A stretch of 64,000 nucleotides of DNA, from assembly GCA_001874305.1 (NCBI GenBank), contig MPCU01000009.1, forward strand, positions 146,162-210,161. The letters are read 5' to 3'. Positions 1 to 8,417 of the stretch are shown in pieces. The stretch comes from Bacteriovorax sp. MedPE-SWde. Its GTDB lineage: Bacteria; Bdellovibrionota; Bacteriovoracia; Bacteriovoracales; Bacteriovoracaceae. The stretch's first letter is position 1, and each line of letters starts with the position of its first letter. A model generated the notes under the pieces. The model was given only the letters and a program-made list of their open reading frames with translations. It ran no database searches and was not told the origin of the DNA. Both the position numbers and the translations under genes were made by a program.

Positions 1-1024
1 TCTTTTTAAAGCTGCTGAAGATGTAGCAAAGAATATATCTGATGATGCAATTATCGTTATCAAGTCAACTGTTCCAGTAGGGACTTGTAACAAGGTAAGG
101 GAGATAATTTCTGCTACAACATCTAAGAGATTTCATATCGTAAATAACCCAGAATTTCTTAAAGAAGGTTCTGCAATTGAAGACTTTATGAGGCCAGATA
201 GAGTAGTTATTGGTCATGATAATGATCATGCTGCAGATGCTATGCATGAGCTATATGAGCCTCTTGTTAAACAAGGTAACCCAATTTATATGATGTCAAA
301 TCTTTCGGCAGAGATGACTAAGTACGCAGGAAACTGTTTCTTAGCTACAAAGATTTCTTTTATTAACGATATTGCAAAGCTTTGTGACATCGTTGGTGCA
401 GATATCAATGAAGTTAGAAAAGGTATTTCTAGTGATAAGAGGATTGGGCAACACTTCTTATATCCAGGTCCTGGATATGGAGGAAGCTGTTTTCCAAAAG
501 ACGTTAAAGCACTACTTTACACGGCTAAGGAAAATGGAACTGAGCTTAGAATTGTTCAGTCGACTGAAGATGTAAATGATGATCAGAAAGTTTATATGTT
601 TGATAAAATCAATAAGCACTTTGGTGGAGAGTTAAAAGGTAAGACCTTTGCATTTTGGGGAGCAGCATTTAAAGCTAATACTGATGATGTTAGAGATTCA
701 CCTGCAATTAAAATGGCACAGTGTTTAATTGATGCAGGTGCAACAGTAAACTTCTTTGATCCTGTTGCTTCTGACAACTATATGAAAGTAATGGGTGAGA
801 AATATGCACCTTCCCTAAAAGCATTTGAAAATAAGTATGACTGTTTAAATGGAACAGACGCCCTTGTTACAATGACAGAGTGGAGAGAGTTTAGTTTCCC
901 TGACTTTGAAGAAATTAAATCAAGATTAAATGACAACCTTATCTTTGATGGAAGAAATTTATTTAAGACTTCTAAAGTTAAAGAACTTGGTTTCACTTAC
1001 TATGCAATTGGTAAGAGAATATAG
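1..1024 (+). CDS. ugd: UDP-glucose 6-dehydrogenase, 5' end outside window
   Basis: Oxidises UDP-glucose to UDP-glucuronate with two NAD+, feeding capsule, LPS or exopolysaccharide synthesis in the cytoplasm. The frame is open from base 2 to the stop, so the N-terminal Rossmann domain is cut by the window edge. The visible part carries the STVPVGT stretch, NNPEFLKEGSA, the central-domain lysine region (AGNCFLATKISFINDI) and the catalytic-Cys motif GPGYGGSCFPKD, with the Cys codon at 488-490. The C-terminal UDP-binding domain ends in FDGRNLF. These are hallmark motifs of the UDP-glucose/GDP-mannose dehydrogenase family. The nitrilase-family gene follows after 3 nt, so the two are probably co-transcribed. 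UDP-ManNAc dehydrogenase is less likely given the PEFLKEGSA/GRNLF signature. Confidence 0.95.
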   Translation, partial: LFKAAEDVAKNISDDAIIVIKSTVPVGTCNKVREIISATTSKRFHIVNNPEFLKEGSAIEDFMRPDRVVIGHDNDHAADAMHELYEPLVKQGNPIYMMSNLSAEMTKYAGNCFLATKISFINDIAKLCDIVGADINEVRKGISSDKRIGQHFLYPGPGYGGSCFPKDVKALLYTAKENGTELRIVQSTEDVNDDQKVYMFDKINKHFGGELKGKTFAFWGAAFKANTDDVRDSPAIKMAQCLIDAGATVNFFDPVASDNYMKVMGEKYAPSLKAFENKYDCLNGTDALVTMTEWREFSFPDFEEIKSRLNDNLIFDGRNLFKTSKVKELGFTYYAIGKRI

Positions 1025-1027
1025 ATT

Positions 1028-1840
1028 ATGTCAAAGCTGAAGATTGGAGTCATTCAATTAACATCAGTTCTAGATTACAAAAGTAATCTTTCAAAAATAC
1101 AAAAATATATAGAAGACGCAAAGGGAGAAGGGGCCAAGGCCATATTTCTCCCTGAGTGTTTTTACTCTCTTTCTGATGGGAGTAAACCTAGTCCGTACCT
1201 TGTCGAAAAAGATAATGAGCATTTTGAAAATGTAAGACAACTTGCAGTTAGAAATTCTGTTTATTTAATTGGTGGTACGGTTGCCTATAATGAAAATGGG
1301 AATGTCTTGAATAAGGCATTAAACTTTGATCCAAACGGAAATCTATTAGCAGACTACGATAAGATAAATCTCTTTGCCTGTGACATCCTTTCTAAAGATG
1401 GAACTCGAAAGCAAGTAGATGAAGGTATCATTTATACAAGTGGATCGACTCCTCAAATAATAGAGATCGAAGGTTTTAAAATTGGTTTAGCGATTTGCTT
1501 TGACCTAAGATTTTCAAACCTCTTACTTCATTATTACCGAGAAAATGTTGATCTGATTACTTTTCCTGCGGCCTTTACTGTTCCAACAGGAAGAGCTCAT
1601 TGGCATACCCTTTTAAGAGCACGTGCAATTGAGGGGCAATGCTATGTTGTTGCTGCCGGACAATGGGGACAGAATCATTCTAATGTTAGAACCTATGGTC
1701 ATTCCCTTGCAGTAAATCCATGGGGAGAAGTTATGGAAGATGCAAAAGATGGTGAAGGATATTTTGTAGTTGAGTTAAGCCGAGATGAACTCAATGAATT
1801 TGGTTCTCGAATGATTATTAATCAATCTAAAAATTATTAG
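1028..1840 (+). CDS. Carbon-nitrogen hydrolase (nitrilase superfamily, Nit-like)
   Basis: Cytoplasmic C-N hydrolase of 270 residues, the usual length for the family. The catalytic triad is visible: Glu43 in FLPECFY, Lys112 in DYDKINLF and Cys157 in LAICFDLRF. This pattern and the DKINLF...CFDLRF context resemble the Nit1/Nit2 branch, which deaminates damaged glutathione or omega-amides; the substrate here is not readable from sequence. It starts 3 nt after ugd with no clear promoter, so it likely shares that transcript. Its 3' end faces the response-regulator gene with only 2 nt between stop codons and no terminator. Confidence 0.9.
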   Translation: MSKLKIGVIQLTSVLDYKSNLSKIQKYIEDAKGEGAKAIFLPECFYSLSDGSKPSPYLVEKDNEHFENVRQLAVRNSVYLIGGTVAYNENGNVLNKALNFDPNGNLLADYDKINLFACDILSKDGTRKQVDEGIIYTSGSTPQIIEIEGFKIGLAICFDLRFSNLLLHYYRENVDLITFPAAFTVPTGRAHWHTLLRARAIEGQCYVVAAGQWGQNHSNVRTYGHSLAVNPWGEVMEDAKDGEGYFVVELSRDELNEFGSRMIINQSKNY

Positions 1841-1842
1841 AC

Positions 1843-2244
1843 TTACTTTTGTCCAGAGGTCTTACTTATTTCTGCAAAAAGGTTCGCAGCGATAACGGGT
1901 TTTTTCACATATCCGGCGGCGCCATTTTGAAGAGCACGACTAATATCTTCTTCATTAAGATTTCCTGAAACCATAATTACTGGAAGATTCACAAACTCAG
2001 GGATCTCTTTAACTTTTTGCAAGAAGTGCATCCCATTTAGCTTCGGCATATTCCAATCAAGTAGAATTAGCTGAATATGGTCACTTATATTTCTCGAAGT
2101 TATCATCGCAGAAAGAGCATCTGCACCATTGTCTACAATTTGAACCTTTTTAAAACCCTTCTTTCTTAGGATTAATTTTAGCTGCTTTGTCACTATTGGA
2201 CAGTCATCTACAACGAGAATATGGAGATTTGGGCTTACTTTCAT
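1843..2244 (-). CDS. CheY-like single-domain response regulator
   Basis: A 133-residue receiver domain with no output domain. It shows the acidic pair in HILVVDDCP, the phosphoacceptor Asp in LLDWNMP, Ser in place of Thr in IMVSG, and the conserved Lys in YVKKP. The DWNMPxLNG sequence resembles chemotaxis CheY. The frame extends 26 codons upstream, but those residues do not fit a receiver N-terminus, so I start at the ATG at 2244. No Shine-Dalgarno precedes it. Instead a TATAAT box ends 7 nt before the ATG, which suggests a leaderless mRNA. A motility role is plausible but not shown by neighbours. Confidence 0.88.
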   Translation of the reverse strand: MKVSPNLHILVVDDCPIVTKQLKLILRKKGFKKVQIVDNGADALSAMITSRNISDHIQLILLDWNMPKLNGMHFLQKVKEIPEFVNLPVIMVSGNLNEEDISRALQNGAAGYVKKPVIAANLFAEISKTSGQK

Positions 2245-2251
2245 AGATAGA

Positions 2252-2260
2252 ATTATACCA
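2252..2260 (-). promoter_or_regulatory. Extended -10 box predicting leaderless transcript of the CheY-like gene
   Basis: Reading the minus strand, TGGTATAAT (TGnTATAAT, a perfect extended -10) is followed by TCTATCT and then the ATG at 2244. The start codon falls about where transcription should begin. No good -35 box is seen, which is usual for extended -10 promoters. Inference from spacing only. Confidence 0.5.
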
Positions 2261-2364
2261 AAATATGCGATGTAAGCACCTGTTTTAATAAAAGTATTGA
2301 CGAAAAAACTCGGTTTTTGCATGAAAAAGCCGATAAGGGAGTAAGATATAAATAGGAGATAGTT

Positions 2365-2550
2365 ATGGAAGTATACTTTCTTGCAGCAGTTTTGGCCCTC
2401 GCTATTGGCGGAGGTGTTATTTATTCATTCTTAAACATGGTTGATAAAGAGGATGGGTTTAATAAAGGCTCTCACATAGATCTTCTTCCCCACGAGAAAG
2501 ATTTTTCTCATAGGGACGCTGAGCTAGAAGAAGAGAAGCATTCTGCTTAA
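2365..2550 (+). CDS. Small single-pass membrane protein, unknown function
   Basis: 61 residues. Residues 4-24 form a hydrophobic, probably membrane-spanning segment with a GGG motif, followed by a charged, acidic tail rich in Glu, Lys and His. A clear AGGAG site lies just upstream of the ATG, supporting a real gene. Size and topology recall CcoS/FixS cytochrome oxidase assembly proteins, but the conserved CcoS tail is not seen and no cco genes are nearby, so I do not assign that name. The stop abuts the stop of the convergent NifU-like gene with no gap. Confidence 0.6.
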   Translation: MEVYFLAAVLALAIGGGVIYSFLNMVDKEDGFNKGSHIDLLPHEKDFSHRDAELEEEKHSA

Positions 2551-2805
2551 TTACATGTATGGGTTTTCACCCGACTCATGGTCTGTGAGGTCGACAATTT
2601 CTTCGATCTCTGGAAACTTTTGTTGAATTAACCTTTGAATTCCGTCTTTAACTGTTGCTGATGAGCTTGTACATCCTTGGCAACCGCCTTGAAGTCTTAT
2701 AAAAAGCTTATTGTTGTCGATATCTACAACTTCAACATTTCCGCCATGTGCAGCAAGTGCTGGTCGTACTTGTTCGTCTAATATGGCCTCAACTTGTCTG
2801 ATCAT
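2551..2805 (-). CDS. NifU C-terminal domain Fe-S scaffold protein (Nfu type)
   Basis: An 84-residue stand-alone Nfu domain that carries or transfers iron-sulfur clusters. The signature GGCQGC places the cluster-ligand pair at Cys42 and Cys45 (CxxC). The preceding VRPALAAHGGNVEVV is also typical of Nfu domains. The length matches single-domain Nfu proteins; there is no A-type or NifU N-terminal domain. AAGGGA lies upstream of the ATG. The gene converges on the small membrane protein gene, stop codon to stop codon. Confidence 0.9.
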   Translation of the reverse strand: MIRQVEAILDEQVRPALAAHGGNVEVVDIDNNKLFIRLQGGCQGCTSSSATVKDGIQRLIQQKFPEIEEIVDLTDHESGENPYM

Positions 2806-2907
2806 AAAATTCCCTTATTTGTATAGGCTTGTTATTTTATATTATACTCTAATTTAGATTACCGATAAGTAAATATAACCTAAAAGGTAAATTGTCTAGG
2901 ATCCCAA

Positions 2908-3270
2908 ATGAACGTGTTAGTAGTTGATGACGAAAAAGATTTAGCAGATATGTTAGAAGAAGAGATTGAGTCGCGCTTTATGTGCCGAGTTGATACAGCT
3001 TCCAATGGATTAGATGCATTTATAATGTGTCAAAAGCACCCTTATGACTTGATTATTTCTGATCATGAAATGCCAATTATGAAAGGTTCTGCCCTTATTA
3101 TCGGAATTAGAACGAGAGAGAACTTGAATCAAAAAACACCAATCTTCATGGTGACAGCTTTTTCTGCGGATGGATTAGATTCTCTGCCGGAACTTGATGG
3201 TGTTACTTTCTTTAAAAAACCTTTTAAAATGGAAGAGTTCTTAAGAAGTATTGGAAAAATAATAGCGTAA
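2908..3270 (+). CDS. Single-domain response regulator (receiver only)
   Basis: A 120-residue receiver domain: DDE acidic cluster at residues 7-9, phosphoacceptor Asp52 in IISDHEMP, Thr in MVTAF, and Lys in FFKKPF. There is no output domain, so it must act by protein-protein contact or in a phosphorelay. An AGGA site lies 7 nt before the ATG. Unlike the CheY-like gene at 1843, this one has SDHEMP rather than DWNMP, so it is a separate receiver family. Its partner is not evident. It converges on rsmE with zero spacing. Confidence 0.88.
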   Translation: MNVLVVDDEKDLADMLEEEIESRFMCRVDTASNGLDAFIMCQKHPYDLIISDHEMPIMKGSALIIGIRTRENLNQKTPIFMVTAFSADGLDSLPELDGVTFFKKPFKMEEFLRSIGKIIA

Positions 3271-3975
3271 TTACATTAGTTGGTTGAGGTGGCCTAGTAG
3301 AGCAAAAGAGGCAATTTCAACCCTAAGAATCGACGGGCTCAATTTAACTTCTTGATAACCTTTATCCTTAAATGATTGAACTTCTGCTTCTGTCCAACCT
3401 CTTTCTGGACCTATAGCAAAAATAGAGTCTTTACTAATATCAATGGAAATATCTTTTATATGCTTGTCTGCGTATGGAGAAAGAATATATTTTTGGGCAG
3501 TACTTGGAAGGTTTAATTGACTATAGAAGGTTTCAACTTCCAAATTTGGATCTTTAAAGAAAACTGCACTTTGTGAAAGACCAAGTCTTGTCAGCTTTTT
3601 GTATTCATCATTCTTATATAATTTTGATTGAAGGTAGCTCTTTTCTGAAAGTTCTCCCTTCATAATATGAAAACTGGAAATTCCAAGACTGCTACCGTGC
3701 TCAAGAACCTTCTTCATTGTAGGAGGTCTTGAGGCCCCAATAATAAAATGGATCGGAAATGAGAGCCCTGCTTTATTATCAATTATCTTTAACTCCACCT
3801 TGTCACTAATCCCTGAGACTTTTGCCGTAGCGAGTCCTTGGTTTAAAATCGTAACCTTTAAAGTATCACCGACTTGTATATTTACAATCTCTTGTAAGTG
3901 CTTCGTCGCAGCTTGATCAAGAAGATACTTATTCTCAGAAACAAGGTCAGAATTTGATAGAATTACGGAGTTCAT
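3271..3975 (-). CDS. rsmE: 16S rRNA (uracil-1498-N3)-methyltransferase RsmE
   Basis: A SPOUT-class methyltransferase that modifies U1498 of 16S rRNA using SAM. The C-terminal half contains the knotted SAM-binding signature: FAIGPERGWTEAE and LSPSILRVEIASFALLG. An N-terminal PUA-like region precedes it (HLQEIVNIQVGDTLKV). I start at ATG 3975 (234 residues, normal for RsmE). The frame extends 31 codons further, but that stretch runs into the promoter region of the divergent helicase and does not look like RsmE. The 52-nt divergent gap to the helicase must hold both promoters. Confidence 0.9.
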   Translation of the reverse strand: MNSVILSNSDLVSENKYLLDQAATKHLQEIVNIQVGDTLKVTILNQGLATAKVSGISDKVELKIIDNKAGLSFPIHFIIGASRPPTMKKVLEHGSSLGISSFHIMKGELSEKSYLQSKLYKNDEYKKLTRLGLSQSAVFFKDPNLEVETFYSQLNLPSTAQKYILSPYADKHIKDISIDISKDSIFAIGPERGWTEAEVQSFKDKGYQEVKLSPSILRVEIASFALLGHLNQLM

Positions 3976-4013
3976 TTTGTAAATCCAGTAAGTTAAAGAA
4001 CTCTTGGAAGTTC

Positions 4014-4019
4014 TATATT
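4014..4019 (+). promoter_or_regulatory. Candidate -10 box for the helicase/recO-like pair
   Basis: TATATT lies 8 nt before the ATG at 4028 and 14 nt before an in-frame ATG at 4034. No Shine-Dalgarno is visible, so the mRNA would have no leader or one of only a few bases. The -35 position is weak. Confidence 0.35.
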
Positions 4020-4027
4020 GCATATAA

Positions 4028-5044
4028 ATGCTTATGAACTTTAAAACAGCTTTAGGCGAAATAGTCAAGAATCAAGCATCGTTTACACTTTTCACTGCAC
4101 CAATGGGCTGGGGTAAAACACGTCTGGTTTGGGAGCTATTAGAAGAGAATCGCAAGATCATATTTATTTGCCCTTTAAGATCAATTGTTGATGAGCTTAG
4201 CTCTAGGGAGAACTCCATTGCGCTTGGTGGAGGTGATCGCAGTCGAGCAATTAAGCAGTTTTATCAACAGGATAAGTCTGTACTTGTATCAACAGTTGAG
4301 TCTTTTCCCTGGGAGCAGGTGGATAATATAATTGAAGATTGTAACCCGCTGTTTGTCTTAGATGAGTTTCACTTGTTCTACGAATGGGGAGAAACTTTCA
4401 GACCTCATCTCTATGAAATGTTTCGCTACTTAGTATTAGCTAGAGCGAGAATTTTTGCACTTACTGCAACCTTTGAAGAACAGGTTAAAGAGAAATTAGT
4501 AAATGATTTAAAGCTAAATGACCTTTCAAGTTACTTTATCGATATTGGAAATTTTCAACTAAGAACTGACCCTAGTCGCGTTTTTGATATTCGGGATAAG
4601 AAGACTGTTGAAGATATTTTTCTATGTCATTGTTATCTGTACAGGAGAGGGAGAATACTCATATTTGTAAGAACAAGAAGAGAAGCCAGGGAGTGGAAGA
4701 GAAAACTGCTTAAAATGGGGCATAGCTGCTCAATTTGTCTGGGAGGAGAAGTTAGGGATTTTATAAAAGATGAATACATAGATAAGAAGAGAATAGTTAT
4801 TGCGACAAGTGCATTAAGTCATGGAGTTAACTTGCGAAATATACGTCGAGTCTTTCTAACTTATGAACCGGCCGAGTTTATGAAGGCGCAAATGATTGGA
4901 CGTGGAGGACGTTTTGGAGAGTCATTTAAAGTTTATCAGTTGGCAAATAACTTGATAGAATCTAGCTTCATCAGTATCTGCTTAAATAGAGTTCGCTCTT
5001 TTATTTACCAGAATACAGTTCAAGCATTAGGGTATATTTTTTGA
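4028..5044 (+). CDS. Small SF2 DEAD/DEAH-type helicase
   Basis: A 338-residue ATP-dependent helicase-like protein reduced to the two RecA folds. Visible motifs: I/Walker A APMGWGKT (about residues 24-31), Ia CPLRSIVDE, II DEFH, III TAT, IV LIFVRTRREA, V ATSALSHGVNL and VI MIGRGGR. All catalytic elements are present, so it should be active. It lacks accessory domains typical of RecQ, UvrB or PriA. The stop overlaps the TTG start of the RecO-like gene (TTGA), implying translational coupling and a shared task, perhaps recombination repair. An ATG at 4034 is an alternative start. Confidence 0.75.
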   Translation: MLMNFKTALGEIVKNQASFTLFTAPMGWGKTRLVWELLEENRKIIFICPLRSIVDELSSRENSIALGGGDRSRAIKQFYQQDKSVLVSTVESFPWEQVDNIIEDCNPLFVLDEFHLFYEWGETFRPHLYEMFRYLVLARARIFALTATFEEQVKEKLVNDLKLNDLSSYFIDIGNFQLRTDPSRVFDIRDKKTVEDIFLCHCYLYRRGRILIFVRTRREAREWKRKLLKMGHSCSICLGGEVRDFIKDEYIDKKRIVIATSALSHGVNLRNIRRVFLTYEPAEFMKAQMIGRGGRFGESFKVYQLANNLIESSFISICLNRVRSFIYQNTVQALGYIF

Positions 5045-5841
5045 ATACAGTTGAAGGAATCCTTATTAATAAGTACCCATATCAAGACAAGCACTTGATT
5101 GGTCATCTCTTATTGAGAAATGGAATGGTCTTAACTGTGCTCTTCTTTGGAGGTCAGGGAGGAGGAAAGAAGACTAAGAGTTCTATTCTACAAATAGGCT
5201 ATCTCTTTAAAGTTGTTCTTTCTCAATCTAAGAAAGTTAGCTTTGAGATGTTAAATGCTAAAGAGTACTCAGAGAAATGGTTTCATAAGAAACTCGCTTC
5301 CCATCCTCGAGCATTTTACTTACTTTGTTTTTATAGTGAACTAATCTCTAAGTTCTCTCCGAAGGTATCGGAACATGATGACCTCGATCTTGATGGTGAG
5401 GTACATGGGGGATTATTTCGTCTTCTCAGTAATGGAATTTTTCAACTTGAGAAATCTGTTGTCGAAGAAAGCTACTCACATTACGACTCCTTATTTATAT
5501 TTTTGGTAAAAGCACTTGTTGAACTTGGAATATTTCCACGAACTGAAAACTGCTCAATATCAGGAAGTAAAATAGAGGACTCTTCAAAAATAATTCTTAT
5601 TCCAAGTAATGGAGGATTTGCTTTTCACTCCATGGTTGAGGCCGAGGTACAGCGTCTCACAGACGGAGAAACTGGTCAGATAATAAGAAAGGCAATACTA
5701 GAGGTTGCAGCAGCTAAGTATGGAGAGATAAGTACCATAGAAGGACTAAACTCTGATTGCTGTAAAGAGTTACTCGAGTATATTTGTTTCCAGCAAAATA
5801 TCAATATTCGTGACTTTAAAACAGCATCCATGATTTTCTAG
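5041..5841 (+). CDS. recO: Probable DNA repair protein RecO
   Basis: 266 residues, close to usual RecO length. The N-terminus (VEGILINKYPYQDKHLIGHLLL) fits the RecO OB-fold opening, and residues about 85-130 (HPRAFYLLCFYSELISKFSP...GLFRLLSNGIFQLEK) fit the helical RecO_C region. The zinc-binding Cys cluster of some RecO proteins is not complete. RecO anneals ssDNA and loads RecA with RecR. The start is TTG at 5041, overlapping the helicase stop by 4 nt. The assignment rests on overall pattern rather than a catalytic motif, so it is moderate. Confidence 0.6.
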   Translation: MNTVEGILINKYPYQDKHLIGHLLLRNGMVLTVLFFGGQGGGKKTKSSILQIGYLFKVVLSQSKKVSFEMLNAKEYSEKWFHKKLASHPRAFYLLCFYSELISKFSPKVSEHDDLDLDGEVHGGLFRLLSNGIFQLEKSVVEESYSHYDSLFIFLVKALVELGIFPRTENCSISGSKIEDSSKIILIPSNGGFAFHSMVEAEVQRLTDGETGQIIRKAILEVAAAKYGEISTIEGLNSDCCKELLEYICFQQNINIRDFKTASMIF

Positions 5842-5853
5842 CAGCTACTTTCT

Positions 5854-5882
5854 TTACGACAGAGAAGTCTTTAAGGTATGAT
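5854..5882 (+). promoter_or_regulatory. Promoter giving a leaderless MsbA-like mRNA
   Basis: TTTACG (5854-5859), 17-nt spacer, TATGAT (5877-5882), then 6 nt to the ATG at 5889. Both boxes match sigma-70 consensus at 4-5 of 6 positions. Transcription would begin at or next to the start codon. Confidence 0.5.
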
Positions 5883-5888
5883 GCCACA

Positions 5889-7601
5889 ATGTGGCATTTA
5901 ATCAGAAACTATTTATATCCTTATATACATCCGTACAGACTTAGAGTTGCAGCGGCAATTGTACTTTCATTCTTATTGGCCGGTATCGCGGCAGCACAAG
6001 TAAGACTGATTCAACCTATTTTTGATAATGGAATAAACCCAGAATCTTCTTTTGACGACATTCTAAAACTAGCTGGAATGTTGCTAGCACTGGGACTTCT
6101 TAACTTTCCAGCAAGATTCTTTCATTTTTACTGGATCAGACATGTTGTTTTAAAAGCAACGTGCTCAATTCAGCAAGATCTCTTTAATAAAATTCAAAAG
6201 CTTCCTGTTAGCTACTTTACTCAAAGTAAGCAGGGGAATGTTATATCTGCACTTGTTAATGATACTCATATTTTTTCAAGTGGCTTTAGAGCAAGTATCG
6301 ACCTTATTCGTGAGCCTTTAAAAGCAATGGCGTACCTGGGAATGGCCTTTTACTATGATTGGCAACTTACTCTAGTTATTTTTGTTGTAGCTCCATTTCT
6401 TGCACTTATATTCAATGTCAGTGGAAAGAAAGTTAGAAAGAATCAAAGTGATGTTCAAAGAGAACAAGCTGAGCTTACACATAATATCTCTGAAGGGATT
6501 GGTGCTCAAAAGTTAACTAAGGCATTTAATTTACAAAGCTATGTTTCTGGAAGATTTAAGAAAGCTCAAGACAAATACTTTGATGCCCAGATGAGAACAA
6601 CGTTCATCGAAGAGATTGCACACCCTCTTGTTGAGGTTGTTGGATCGATCGCATTTGTTATCGTTATTATTTTTGCATATCACCGTGTAGTTGAAGCAGG
6701 ACTTACTAAAGGTACTTTCGTTGGTTTTATAGCAGCTTTAGCACTCTTTATGGACCCTATGAGAAAGTTCTCTCAGGCCAATGTGAAGTTATCTCAATCG
6801 CGTGCAGCAGCGGAGAGAATTTTTAAAATGCTTGATTTTAAAGATGAGATTGATAATGGAGCTCAAGAAATTGAGACTCTTAAAGATAAGATTGTAATTA
6901 AGGACCTTGATTTTTCTTATGGAGATAATCAGGTGCTGAGAAAGCTATCTCTCGAAATACCCAAGGGAAAGAAGGTTGCTCTTGTAGGTCTCTCTGGCTC
7001 CGGAAAATCAACTTTAATTAACTTATTACTAGGCCTTTATCCTGTAGCCAAAGGGTCTATCGTTATTGATGGAAAAGACCTTGCTGATATTAAGCTGAAG
7101 TCTTTAAGAGATTTATTTGGACTTGTTAGTCAGGATATTTTTCTCTTTCACGACACTATAAATGAAAACTTGAAACTTGGTAGAGAGTTTGGAGCTAAGA
7201 ACTTGCAGCATGCTTTAGATGTAGCCTACGCTTCTGAGTATATCAATGACCTTCCAGAGAAAGAAGAGACTATTGTTGGTGATAGGGGAGCGAGACTTTC
7301 TGGAGGTCAACAACAACGACTTACAATAGCTAGGGCCTTCCTACAAAACACTGATGTTCTTCTCTTTGATGAGGCGACTTCGGCCCTTGATAATGAGTCT
7401 GAAAAAATTGTTCAAAAGGCGCTAGAGTCTATAGCTGGAGATAAGACTGTTGTCGCTGTTGCTCACAGGCTAACGACCATTCAAAACTATGATCATATTT
7501 ATGTCTTTAAAGAAGGCCAGGTCATTGAAGACGGAAGCCACAGTGCTCTTCTTGCTAAGAATGGAGAGTATAAGAAGCTCTATGAGCTGAGTATGTCATA
7601 A
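5889..7601 (+). CDS. msbA: MsbA-like ABC exporter (lipid A/multidrug half-transporter)
   Basis: A 570-residue half-transporter: six-helix membrane domain (residues about 1-310) fused to an ATPase domain. ATPase motifs: Walker A GLSGSGKST, signature LSGGQQQR, Walker B VLLFDEATSALD and H-loop VAHRLTT. Length and layout match MsbA, which flips lipid A-core across the inner membrane; a multidrug exporter of the same family cannot be excluded. It acts as a homodimer. No Shine-Dalgarno at normal spacing is seen; the promoter-like boxes directly before the ATG suggest leaderless translation. Confidence 0.85.
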   Translation: MWHLIRNYLYPYIHPYRLRVAAAIVLSFLLAGIAAAQVRLIQPIFDNGINPESSFDDILKLAGMLLALGLLNFPARFFHFYWIRHVVLKATCSIQQDLFNKIQKLPVSYFTQSKQGNVISALVNDTHIFSSGFRASIDLIREPLKAMAYLGMAFYYDWQLTLVIFVVAPFLALIFNVSGKKVRKNQSDVQREQAELTHNISEGIGAQKLTKAFNLQSYVSGRFKKAQDKYFDAQMRTTFIEEIAHPLVEVVGSIAFVIVIIFAYHRVVEAGLTKGTFVGFIAALALFMDPMRKFSQANVKLSQSRAAAERIFKMLDFKDEIDNGAQEIETLKDKIVIKDLDFSYGDNQVLRKLSLEIPKGKKVALVGLSGSGKSTLINLLLGLYPVAKGSIVIDGKDLADIKLKSLRDLFGLVSQDIFLFHDTINENLKLGREFGAKNLQHALDVAYASEYINDLPEKEETIVGDRGARLSGGQQQRLTIARAFLQNTDVLLFDEATSALDNESEKIVQKALESIAGDKTVVAVAHRLTTIQNYDHIYVFKEGQVIEDGSHSALLAKNGEYKKLYELSMS

Positions 7602-7650
7602 GCTAAGTATTTGAAATAATTTATTAGAGCAATCTTTTAAATATTAATTA

Positions 7651-7679
7651 TTGTTAAGCTGGTTTCTAGACTTCATAAT
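7651..7679 (+). promoter_or_regulatory. Sigma-70-type promoter of the PilZ gene
   Basis: TTGTTA (7651-7656), exactly 17 nt, CATAAT (7674-7679). The ATG at 7695 is 15 nt downstream, so the leader is about 8-10 nt, too short for a normal Shine-Dalgarno, and none is seen. Confidence 0.55.
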
Positions 7680-7694
7680 ATCCTTTACAGTATT

Positions 7695-8372
7695 ATGATA
7701 CATAAATTTCGCGACGCAAGATATATTGAAATACCATCTTTTTTGAATTCTCTAATGAATGAAGAAAAGAATATTACTCTTTGGCAAGTGCTGGAGAGTG
7801 GTAAGAGAGTTGTTCGAAGTGTGAAGGTTATCCATTTAAATCTTCAAAAGCGATTCTTCGTATGCCGGTTAAATGATCTTAAAACACCTTATATTCCAGA
7901 ATTTGATAAGCCATTCTATGTTGCAAATGTTGAAGACCAGGACTTCTGCTTTAAGTGTGAGCTTTCTGGTACAAAGAATGGAAAAATAAAACTGAAAATA
8001 CCTATAACTGCTCAACTAGTAGAGCACAGACAAAAGCCAAGACTTGAGGTGAAGTATAGCTCTAATAAACGCTGTCGAGTTGCTGTAAATGCCTATCTCG
8101 ACCTTGTAAATGAAGAAGAGTATCGTATTGTAGATATTTCCAGAGATGGACTAGGACTCGTTTTAAATGCTGGTCAGCTGACTAGAATTAAAGAAGGGGC
8201 CACTGTTCGATTACTTGATGTCGATGGTGTGGGTAACAGAAAACTAGAAGGACTTGTTAAATATATCAGAAAGCAGAAGGTTAAGGAGAAGGGATCTCCT
8301 GTTAATCTCTTTCGCTGCGGTATTAAATTTGACGGTGAGATTAAAAGCTTTCTCTTTGATTCATTCAATTAA
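7695..8372 (+). CDS. PilZ-domain protein (c-di-GMP receptor candidate)
   Basis: 225 residues. The C-terminal half is a PilZ domain: RQKPR at 112-116 provides the RxxxR motif and DISRDG at 147-152 the DxSxxG motif, both needed for cyclic-di-GMP binding, so ligand binding is likely retained. The first 105 residues form an unrecognised beta-rich region, perhaps YcgR-N-like. Such proteins link c-di-GMP to flagellar motion, gliding or adhesion. It is monocistronic, with its own promoter upstream and a strong terminator shared with the convergent repeat-protein gene. Confidence 0.82.
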   Translation: MIHKFRDARYIEIPSFLNSLMNEEKNITLWQVLESGKRVVRSVKVIHLNLQKRFFVCRLNDLKTPYIPEFDKPFYVANVEDQDFCFKCELSGTKNGKIKLKIPITAQLVEHRQKPRLEVKYSSNKRCRVAVNAYLDLVNEEEYRIVDISRDGLGLVLNAGQLTRIKEGATVRLLDVDGVGNRKLEGLVKYIRKQKVKEKGSPVNLFRCGIKFDGEIKSFLFDSFN

Positions 8373-8376
8373 CTTC

Positions 8377-8412
8377 AAAAAAAAGCCCCTCAGTGAGGGG
8401 CCCTTTTATATC
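8377..8412. terminator. Bidirectional intrinsic terminator
   Basis: GCCCCTC (8385-8391), loop AGT, GAGGGGC (8395-8401). On the minus strand the stem is followed by eight T; on the plus strand by a weaker CCTTTT tract. It serves the convergent PilZ and pentapeptide-repeat genes. Confidence 0.9.
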
Positions 8413-8417
8413 TTTTT

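Noticed and set aside
2365..2550. CcoS/FixS identity for the 61-residue membrane protein
   Set aside because: Only size and topology agree; the conserved CcoS tail and cco neighbours are missing.
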